Shown here: positions 1-12,000 of the stretch, piece after piece | Numbering within the stretch: position 1 is the first letter of the stretch | Layout: every line of letters begins with the position of its first letter | Origin: a virus | Virus record (IMG/VR): IMGVR_UViG_3300025151_000031 | Location: 1-64,000 of that record | Direction: 5' to 3' (one strand) | DNA: 64,000 nt | Position numbers and translations under genes: made by a program | The notes under the pieces: model-generated | The model's input: the letters and a program-made list of their open reading frames with translations, nothing else | What the model was told of the DNA's origin: nothing | Databases searched by the model: none

Positions 1-1
1 T

Positions 2-3000
2 GCTAGAAAAATAAAAGGTACTGCTAAAGCTGTTGGGTTTGGAAATAGAGCATGGCAAGGAGCTAGAATAGGAAGACAGATTATTACAGGTGCTGGTTAT
101 GAAGCTGGAGTTGAAGCTAGACATCATTATAATCATTTAAAAGAAGAAATAATAAATGCTTGGACTAGAGAAAGAGGAAGAAAATTAACAGATGAAGAGT
201 TAGCGGAAATAGAAGAAATAGCTACTGCTTCTTCTAATGCTGTTTTTGCAACAAATTTAGCACTAGTAGGAGCTAGTAATATGTTAATGCTAGGAAAGTT
301 ATATGGTCCAGGCTATGCATTACAAAAAACAGCTACAGGTGCAGGTAAAGTTGCATTTACTACAGCTAAAACGGGTGAAAAAACTGCTAGGGCTGCGTAT
401 AGAAGTACAAGTAAATTTAGACAAACTTTAAAACAAGGAATAAGTAGAACAAAAAATGTATTAGGAGTTCCATTATATGAAGGGTTTGTAGAAGAAGGTG
501 GACAAAATGTAATTACTACTGCGCTCCATGATTATAATTTTCATAAATATGGAGATAGTAAAAAAAGAACAAAAAGTATGCTTGAAGCTGCTGTAGGAGG
601 CTTCAATGAAACATATGGAGAAGATGATGGTATGACAGAGGTGATGATGGGATTTATATTGGGTGCAATTGGATTACCAGGACAAGGAGGAAATATTATA
701 GCTACTCAAGAAAGACTTAAAGAGGTTCGTAAAAAAGAGCAGATGTCAGATTTTATGGCTGACTATTATAATAAGAATAAAGATTTAATGGCTGCAATAA
801 AAGCTAATGCAGATTTCATGACAGAAACGCAAGAACTAACTGCTTTAATGGATAAGGCTATGGCAGATGGTAATATAGCTGCTTTTAAAGATTTAGAAAA
901 CGATCAAATATTTTCTTATGTTAAGTCAAAATTAATGACAGGCCAATTTTCTGATATAAAAAGTGATGCTGAAGCTATTAGAGAAATGTCAGATCAAGAA
1001 TTTATGACGCAATTTGGTTACGATCAAAGTAATTTTTCAGATCCTTCAGAAATATCTATTAGAAAAAATCAAGCTGCAGACTCTATTATAGAAAGAGCTA
1101 GAAAAATACAAGAGGCTTATAAAGTAGTAGATCAGATATGGGATCCAGGAAATGCATGGACAAAAGATGAAAGAAATGAAATTAGAGATAGAATGGCGCA
1201 CGATCTTTCTGTTCTAGATAATGTAGATGAAAGAATGCATACTCTTGAAAATAGATTAGCAAAATTAACAGGAGGAGTTATTCAAGAAACTGAAGAAACA
1301 AAAGAAGCAGGAGCGACTAGAACAATTAGTTATAAGTATAGAAATAAAGAAGGGCAAGAACAAACTCGTACATTTACTATAGGAGACTTTTCAAACGGCT
1401 CTTTATTGTATCAATACCAACAACTTTCTGAAAAATTAAAAGGTGATATAACGCCTATAGAAGGCTTAACAGAAGAGCAAACTAAAGAAGTAATAGAAGC
1501 TCAATTAGAACAGCTTAGAGAGGCTATAAATGGTCGTACAGGAAGTCCTGAAATAGATTTAGCTAACCTATCTCCTGAAGAGATAAATCTTTTGTCTGCA
1601 TTTAGCGATCAATTAGACAATTGGATTAAACAAGATGACGCAGGAGGTGTTAAAAATCTTAAAGAGGTTATGCAAATCCTTAAAGATTTAAGACATTTAA
1701 GAGGAAGAAAGCAAGAGTTTATACAAAGATTTAATGAAATTGCATACGGTAAAAAAGCAAAACGTCAGTATATACAAAGAGTAGAAAGATATGTAGAAGA
1801 TATAGGTAAGGAAACAGCTATGGAGGGTATAAATCATCCTAGAGCTAGACAATTATTTAATAAATATGGTACAAGTGCTAAATTTAAAGTTGGAGATAAA
1901 TATTATAGATTTACTGAAGATGGAAACTTAATAGAAGAAGGAGATGACACTGCTACTCCTGTAGATTCTAGTATATTAAAAGATATTTCTCAGCAAGATA
2001 TTATTACAGATTCTCAAGAAAGAGCAAAGAAATTTATCGAGGCTTTAGATGCTATTAAAAAAGATAAAGGGGAGAAAGTAAAAAAGGTTATTAGACAAAT
2101 AGATGAAACTGAAAAAGAAGTAGAAGCTTTAATAGATAAAATTGTAGATCAGGGACTAGAAGATCAAGTAAAAACAGGAAGAAGTAAAGGAAAATTTATT
2201 AAACGTAAAGAGGTTAAGAAGACATTAGATAGTCTTAATGAACAAATAGATACAGGATTTAAACTTTTAGAAGAATTAGAACAAACTAAAAGAGACTTAC
2301 AAGCTCAAATAGAATACATAGAAAATCTTGTAAACACACATTACGATCCTCAATCACAAACTTTTGTTACAGATCCTATACAATTATATGAGACTGGGCA
2401 AGAAATGATTGTTGAATCTGCTAGTCAGCTTGGAGTCCTTGCAGATATACTTAGTCCTCAAGATATGACTATAGATCCTGGGGTAGCTGAACAAGTAGCT
2501 AACGAAATAATTGATTCTATAAATGAGTTTTCTAAGCAAAATGAAGAAGTATCACAAACTTTATCTGAAAAATTACAGCAATTAAGAGAATATAGAGATG
2601 TATTAGAAAAAAGTTTAATATCTAGGTTAAATGAAATGCCTGGATTAAGAGCTAGTGCTTATCCTCAATCTGAAAATATGAATGAATTGTATTTGGATAC
2701 AATTAATGATTTAGAGGTTAAGATATCAGAAATATTGCAGCAAGAAGAGGATATGAAAATACCCCCTGAAGATAGGATAGGTGCTACATTAAAGTTCCAA
2801 TTTGATATTCTTACAGGAAATATAGAATACCAAAAACATAAAGGCTTCCCTACTTATGAAGATTATAAAAGATTTATTAGTAAAAACCCTAGTGTATTTA
2901 GAGATCTAGATGCTTTAGGATTATCCGTGCTAAGAGAAACTGAAATAGCATTTGGAGAAGCTAGATTTTTAAGAAGAGAATTAGAAGCAACTGATCAAGA

Positions 3001-6000
3001 AATAGAAGAGTATAAACAAATACTAAAACAAATAGAAGCTTCTAAAGATCCTACTGTAGATAATCAATTGCATGCGGCAACTATGTTACAATCTGCATCT
3101 AAATATACTCAGGTTATTGAAGAAATGTTACAAAAAATGTTTGAACTTCAAACAAAAGTAATAGAGCCTAAAGCAGAAGAAAGCAAAGATAATTCTAGAG
3201 AGAAACCTTCTACAAAAGAAAAGAATTTAAAAAATCCTATTAGTAGAAATATTGATGAAAAAGATATTAGAGAAAAGGGAACAAAATTTAAAAATGTAGG
3301 AGGTAAAATATATTATAGACCTGATATTTCAAATACAGGATTTTCAAAAACTGCAGGAAATCATTATCAAGCCTTAATAGATTATGAAGATTTATCTACA
3401 ACTGATAAAGAAGGAAATTTGATACCAAAAGAAGGTCTAAGTGAGCAGGATATAGCAAAAAGAAATAATGCTGAAGCTCAATTAGTATTCTATAAAACTA
3501 CAGAACAATTTTTAGAATTAAGAAAAGACAGTAAATCAAAGGTAGGATTAATGCCTGTAGTATCTTCTAATATACCTAATAATTTAAAAGAAGAATTAGG
3601 ATCCCCTATAGATCAGGGTTCAACACCAACTGTAAAAGTAACCTCAGAGTCTGAAAGAATAAAAGCATTAGATAAAACATTAAATAAAGAAGATAGAGGC
3701 TTTGTAGATTTAATGCGAAAAAGAAAAGGAAGAAGTCAAGAAATAATTAACCAAACAATAAAGCAAAAAGCTGGTAATACTGCAGCAGGTAATCAATTAT
3801 TAGAAAGGTATAAAGCTGAAGACACATTATCAAATCCAGAAGGAAAAAGAGAAGCCCAATTAATTTCTGCATTTAGTTTATTATATACAAATAAGTTTCA
3901 ACCAGTAAGCGCAATTGAACCTGTTTTAGATGGTGAATCTGGACGTGCAAGTAAAGTTGACCAAACTATTAGAGAATATGAAGCTTGGAAAACAAGTGGA
4001 ACTGGTGGTAAAAATGCATGGTATAATACAACTACTAAATTATTTGATAATACAGGAGATATGAGTAGTTCAGAAACTGCTGATATAAAGCTTGTTTTAG
4101 TTTATACTAGTGGTAATAGAAAAGGTACTCCTGTTAGAGTAAATAACTCAGGAAAAATATCTAAAGATGGTAAAGGTCGTATTGTATATACATCTATGAT
4201 GGACTCTGATTTTTATTTAAAAGATGAAAATGGAGATTATCTTGTAGATAAAAAAGGAAATAAATTACCACGGTTTACTAATAATAATAATTTAACTCAA
4301 ACTGTAATAGATGCTAAAATACAAGAGCATAAGGATCTTAGAGAAAGTCTTATAGAAGAAGCTGAAGAAGGTAAGAAAACAAATAGAATTTTTACTATAA
4401 CTAGCTATAACCCAGGAATGCCTAATGTAATGAGTAAAGATGGAGCTCCTCTTTTATTTCCTGTAAGAGGTAGAGCAGTAGGTAAAAAGAAATCTTTAAA
4501 AGATGTTGATATTAAGATTGCAAATATTGTTAATAATGATGGCACATCTAATATTACTGTTGGTGGTGTAATATATGATATACCTAAACCTGGTATGGTA
4601 TATACTGTTATAAATGGTAATTTAGCACCTTTAAAAGTTAGAAATTTAAATGATTCTGAAGTTGACAGCATAGTTAATATGCTTAGGTTATTTGAAAAGA
4701 ATATGGAGTTGTTACAAGCTCAAGGGATAACAGGTGAAGAACTTATATCTCGTGCAGCTGTTATAGAAGGAGCTGATGATGCTCTTCCTATATTTGAATA
4801 TTTACGTCATATAATATATTATGGTCCTAATACTAACTTAGAAGGATTTGATAAACGTTTTAGACTTTCCTTTAATAAAAATCGTAAAGGGTATGTATAT
4901 GGAGAAAATGGATTTATAAGTCAGGCACAATTAAAAGCAAATGATCCTGCAGCTATTGCAGATTTTAAAAACTTTTTACGTACTAAAACACATCAAATAT
5001 CTAAATTTGCTGTAGATAAATCGGTAACTAAGGCTAAAGGAAAAGAAACTGTTTATACACCTTTTGTAGAAGTTTCTCTTAATGACGATCTTACTATAAA
5101 AGAAAAGAAAGTTTGGGCTAATTATAAAGAATATCTTTTACAAGAAAGAGAGGATACTGATTTTGCCCCTCCTCTTCAAACTAGTATGAATGAAGCTGAC
5201 GGGGACTTTACTGCACCACAAACTAAGTATAGATATTTAAGATATACTGCTGGTAAAAAGCAACGTAGTACTTTACAATCTAATAATCCTATTCCTTCAG
5301 TAGAAGCTCCTGTAGGTAAATATGAATACGGAGAAGTTCAATCTGCATCTTTAGCAGAAGAAAAAAGAACTATTGCAGCATTAAAAAATAAACAAAAAGT
5401 AACTATTGAAAATAAAGATCTTGGAATTCCACAAATTGTAGATCCTACTAAAAAGGGGGCTGTTAAATCTCTTAATTCTGTATATGGATTATTTGATAGT
5501 TCAGCACCAGAATTAGAAGATATGACTATATCTAAGTATGTTTCTTTATTAGAAAAAGATCTTGATGAATATGAAAATGAATTCTATTCAGTTCCTTTTT
5601 CAGACTTTACATTTGTTAAAAGAAGACCAGATGCAGAACAGGCGTTAGAAAAAATTAAAATGAATACATCTAAGTCTAATTCTAAAGCTGCAGATCAAAT
5701 GAAAAAGAATCAAGAATTTGATGAAAGAACTGGTAGTGATAGAGATTTCTTAGATTTATTTAAAGATGCACAAAAAACAATATCTGAAGGAGTAGATGAA
5801 TATACTTCTAAAGATTTAAAAGATGAAGATTTTGATGATGATAATTTTGATGACGATTCAGTAGACGTTGCTAATTTAGATGTAAGAGGTATAGAAGGAG
5901 GAACAACTAGATTACAAGTAGAGTCTTCTGAAAGAAGTGTGGAAGAGGTAATGAAAGAGATTAAAAAAGCTAAGGAAATGATTCCTTGGGCTGATATTGA

Positions 6001-9000
6001 ATTAGTTACAGGCTTTATAAAAGGAAATACTCCTTTTGTAGTAGGCCAGTCTAGAGGTTGGGGTAGAATTCTTGTAAGTAATTTAGGTCCTTCAGGCGTA
6101 GTTTATCACGAAGCATATCACCAAGTATGGAGAAATGCTATTCCAGTAAAATTAAGAAAGGCTGCAACAAGATATGTTAATAATTTAGATGGTATAGGTC
6201 GTACTTTTCAAGGAAAGAAAAAAGACTTTTCAAAATTTAACTCTCTTGAAGTAGAAGAATATTTAGCAGAAGAATTTAGAAAGTGGATTATAACAGGAGG
6301 TAAATATAAAAGTGAAATATATTCTGCCAAAAAGAAAGGTATTATAGCAAATATTTTTGATCGTTTAAAAAGACTATTAAGAAATCTTTTAGGATTAGAT
6401 AGTAATCTTAGACCTTCAGATGATATGTTAGAAGTAGCTGAATTATTTCAAGGTATAGCTGCAGGTGACTATAGTCGTTTAACTGAAATGGATACTATAG
6501 CTATTAAAGATGCTGATCAAGATTTAAATGAAGTTAAATTATCATCGAGAGAAATTTTTGATAATGATAAAATAGCTAATATGGCACTACTTCCAGATAA
6601 TAGAAATGGAAGAAAAACTAGCGCAAGGTTTTCTATGGATGTATTAAGTACTCTTACTAGACATTTTGGAGAATCATTATTTGAAAATGAAATACCTTTA
6701 AAAAATATTACTACTAGAGATCTAGATAAATTTACAACTCCTGAGAAAAAAGCAGAATTTAATACTAAAATAGAAAATGCTTATATCGCTGCCATAAGAA
6801 ATATGGTAAAAGAGTTAGGAACACTGGGTAAATTAAAAAGAGAAGCATGGATTAAAACAGGAGAAAAGAATACTCAATTAGAAGAAGATTTAAAGCGTAT
6901 TATATATCTTCGTAATTACTTAAAGTCAAACTATAGAAACGTTATAGAAGGTCATAGATCGTATTTAAATACCTTAGGATTAGATATCTCTCAAACTTAT
7001 GATAGTTTGACAGATACTATGGATATTACAGAACTAGATCGTACAAAAGATGTATTTGGAATAATGGAATCTTTTGAGTTTTCTAGTATTGCTACAACTC
7101 ATCCTATGATGAAGTTAATGATCGGTACTCTTCCAGGTTCATTTAATACTACTCAAACAAAAGGAGTAGTAGATTTTAATGAGGCTATGAATTTCTTATT
7201 TGAAAAGTTACAAGGTACTACAGATCTTAAAAGTCAATTACTTATATTAGAATCTTTAAAAGATACAAAACCTTGGATACAATCTTTATTAAATAGACTT
7301 AATCCAGATCTTTCTGGAACTTCTAATTTTACTTATAGTGAATTAAAAATACATAACTTATTTAATCAGACATTTTCTAAAACAAAAAATGAGTTTTTAA
7401 CTCAGCTTATAGATGAAGACGGTAATATTTATAGTGTAGATGCTAATCAAACAACTGTTGCAAATTTAAAAGGTGGGCAGTGGCTTGCTAATCTTATGGG
7501 GAAATTGAATGAAAAGGGATTAGTGAAATTGGATAAAAAAGGAGAAGTAAAAATTGATTTGACTCATAAAATTAAATTTGAAAGTTTAAATCAAAAAATA
7601 TCTATACTTGATTTTAGATCTAATCCTAAATTAAAAAATTATTTTTCAGGTGCTGCAGGTATAGAGTTTTTACAAGCATTTGGTATAGAGTTTACTAATC
7701 CTGAAGCTATGCTAGCCTCAACAGAAGAAATAGACGGTAAAGCTATTCCAGATATAATAAATGAAGCAGCTCTATGGATTATTAATCAAATTAGTTTGGA
7801 CAGAAATGCTGCAAATATTTATGATCAGAATTCTTTAGATATAAAAACTAGACTAGGTAAATTAATAAAAGCAGAAATGCTTTTTAGTGATGATGTGATA
7901 GAACACAGACATTTTAATCCTGAAGGAAAACCTATATATGGTATTACTTTAAATACCTATATGAGTAAAATAGCTAATCAAATAACAAATGGTATTTTAC
8001 CTAAACATTTAGATCCTAATTTTAATCCTTATACAACTAACTCTATTGTAGTAAGACAATTACCTAAAGGAGGAATTGTTAAAATGCAAGTTATAGAAGG
8101 TTTAAGAATAAATAAAATGGGTGATCAAGGAACCCTATCTAAAAATTTAACTCCTGCAGATAGAATAGCTTCTAATTTAAATTCTGTATTAAAGAATGGT
8201 GTATTTCCTATACTTAGAACAGGTGATTTAGGGACAGAATTTGGAGTAAAACTTCCATTTAATACATTTAGAAATATTGATAGTGCTAAAAAAGAAATAT
8301 TAGGTTATATTTTAGATGAAATTTTAGTGTCTCAAAAATTAAATACAGAGGGATTAGGAAGCGATATAAATAAATTTAGAGAGGACGCTAAAGATTTAAG
8401 AGTGTTTAAAGACATTCTTGCTTTATCTGATAATGATCTATTTAAAAATAATTTAAAACGAGTTTTACAAGGAGAACAAGATGTTTCTGAATTTATGACT
8501 ACGCACGGTGATCATATGTTTGAAATGGTTAAATTCTATTTAGAAGATCAAGCATCTGAAACCATAAAAATTTGGACAGAAAATAGAATAGTAGATAGTA
8601 TTGATCGTGGTTATTTTGATAATAATGCAATAGATAATTCTATTATTCAAAATATTGTAGGAGATATTAAAAACAAACGTAAGCTTACTGATGCCCAGTT
8701 AATAAAAGTAGCAGAAGCATTTGTTATAAATGATTTTATTGCAAATACAGAACAATTGAAGATATTTTTTGGTGATCCTGCTCATTATAAAGCTTTTTAT
8801 AAAAGAACAAAGGGTGCTGCGGGTACAAAGAAATTTGCTAGATCAGATGTATTTATAGATGAATGGTTAAACAAAGAAGAAAATAAAAGAAGAGACAATA
8901 AAGTTGCAGACGGAACTGCTGAGGTAGTTGTTATGGAAGATCCAATGTCTGAAAGTGTATGGAGCACTGAATATGAAAGATACTTAGGAGATCCAGGAAG

Positions 9001-12000
9001 ATTATACAGAACAAATCCTGAAGCAGATGCAAATGCTTGGGCTAATATGCACTTTTATAGAGAACTTATGATTAGAGTTGGTGATTGGACAGATCAACAA
9101 GAAGATTTATATAAAAAGATGTTTGATCCTAATCAAGAAGACTTAACTATAGAAGAATTAACTGCGTTCCCTCCATTAAAACCACAGTATTTTGGACCTC
9201 AAGTAACAGGAGAGGCATTTAGTCCTATGTATATGATGAAGTTATCTTTAACTCCATTATTTCCACAAATGACTGTTATGAATGGGCAAAGAACGCAATT
9301 AGCGGATCTTATGGATGATATGAGTGATAAGCAAATTGATATTGTTTTACATCCATCAGGAGTTAAAGTTGGGCACAAGGTAACAGAAGAAGGTATAACC
9401 CCTCCTTTTTATAACGAACAAGGAGTTATTAATAAAATAGATCCTGACAGTGCCAGCACAATAGATTTATCTTACTTTGGGGTACAGTTAGATATTTCTC
9501 CAAAACCAAAATCTTTTTCTACTATAGGAACACAAGCACGTACACACATACTTGGTAATTTATATCACAATGGTGTTCCTAAAGATTATCCTGTAAATGC
9601 AGCTATTAGCTGGGATAATTTAAATGAAATTGAAAAAATAGCTGCAAGTCCTGTTCATGCTAAGGCAGTTAGATATACTCAATTAGTTAATGGATTTTCA
9701 GTCCAAGCCAGACAAAAAGTATTAGATAAATTTAATCTAATACAAGAAAATGGGAAATATAAACTTAAAGATGGAGACATGTCTAAGTTTATAGACTTTA
9801 TTCAAGCTGAAATAGCAAAAAGAAAATGGCCTGAAAATATAGCTGAAGGAGTTAATTGGTTATTATCTAGAAATGAGAACGAAAGAGTATTTGATATCTT
9901 AGTTAATAAAGGTATGATTGAAACTCTTTTATTTTCAACCATAGGTAAGTCTGCTATTGCCCAAAAGTTTAAAGGGGATTTAAAAGTTCAAGTATCATCT
10001 ACTGGATTTGAAGTAACAGCAAGGGCTGTTAAACAAAAAGATTTAAAAGGCAACTTTGGACTTGGAACAGGTACTTTAGAGTTTTATCATAAAGAAGATA
10101 CTAATGATCGTAACTCTAAAACTCTTGGAATGGAGGTATATATGCCGCATTATTTTAAAGAGTATTTTGGACAAGACATGGAGATTAGACCTGACGGCAT
10201 TTATAGTGCAGAAGGTGTAAAAGTTGGGGACAATTCTTTACTTGAAATAATAGGATTCCGTATTCCTACTGATGGATTGCATTCAATAGAATTTATAAAA
10301 GTAAAAGGGTTTTTACCAGAAGCTGCTGGACCTATGATTGTAGTCCCTTCTGAAATTACTGTAAAAGCAGGATCTGACTTTGATATTGATAAACTTACTT
10401 TATATTTCCCATCTTATAAAAGATTATTTGATGGTACAATTGTTAAAAGAAGATATATTGATGGAGACACTAACAATGATGAAGTATTAGAACAACTTTA
10501 TAATCAAGTATATGGCCCTACTATTAATTATGCTAAAGAGTTAGATAGAAGCTTAGCAGAAGCAGATAGAAATAAAGAAGGAGATGAGGTATATGACTCA
10601 TCTATAGAGGATTTAATGAAGGCTATGTTTGGTGAAGAAGCATTCCAAGATGCTACAGAATATACAGAAGCAGAGTTAGATGTATTATTAAAGCAATTTA
10701 AAGCAAATGAAAACTTAGATCCTAAAACAAGAGAAGATTTTGTTATAGATCAATATAAAAAATTAAAAGACAGATTAAAGTATATTCCATCAGTACAAGA
10801 ATATATTAAAGAAAATAAAGGAAAACCAGCAGCAGAATTAAATCATCCAGGAGCTGTCCAAAATGAAATAATGGACATAATGAAAGATGTATTATCTGAT
10901 CCTGATTCGTATGAACAATTATTGCATCCTATTGGAATTAAAAGATTAGGAGATGTAGCTGATGTTGTTAGAGCGGCTACAAATCAACCTATAAGATCTG
11001 AAAAAGATAATTTAGGATACGCAGAACTTATATCTTTTCCTAATAGACATAAAGTAAATACAGAACTTATGGTTGGTAAAAGAGGCTTAGGTATTGCTGC
11101 AGTAAATGCAACACACCAAGTAAAGAGCCAACTAGCTAATTTACATGTTCCACACAATAAAATAATAAACCATTTTGGAAATGAATTTAAAATAGGATTA
11201 CATTTTGAGGGATTTGAGTCTTCTAGTCAAGGTGGAGTAATTGATTTAGGGAGGATATATGATTCACAAGGAGAGAATATTAGCGAGGTTTTATCTGAAC
11301 TTGTAAATGCTTTTGCAGATGTATCAGAAGATCCTATAATATTAGATTTGAACTTAGTACAAGAAACAGCTTCTGCTGCATACTTTTTAATAAGAGCTGG
11401 CGTTCCAGTAGAAACTGTAGTTTTATTTTTAAATCAGCCTATTATAAAAGAATACATTCAAAGAAGAAATATAAATAATAGTAAATTTTTAAATGCAAGA
11501 GGTAAAGATGTACCTGTTCATGATTTAGTAGACTCTTTATTAAATAAATATGAAGCAGAAGGTATAGCTAAATTATCTAAAACTCCTACTATCTTTTCTC
11601 AAGATAGATTACAGTTAATGATGGGAAAAACTTTTGTGGAAATGAAAGCTAGTCAAGAAAATGCACAAGAAAAATATTTAGATGATCAGCTTCAAATTTT
11701 TAATCATTTTAGAATGTATGATGCTATAGGAACTAAGTTAACTCAATTAACTATAGGAACTTCTCATGATACTAAAGCAGCTAAAAATAGAAATCATGCT
11801 AAATTATTATTAGATAGAAGCGATGAAATTATTAGCTCAGAATATTTTGTAAATAGTAAAAAATTATTAGATAATACCCACTTAGGAGAATTCAGAAATA
11901 CAGTGGATACATCAAGCAAAATGTTTAATAATTTCTTTATTAGTGAATTAGCAGGAGTAAGGCATGTAGCACAATTAGATAAAATATTTGAAGTTTTTTC

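Noticed and set aside
281-283. Met at 281 as the start of the giant gene
   Set aside because: The same frame is open from position 2 with credible protein sequence, so the true start is left of the window.
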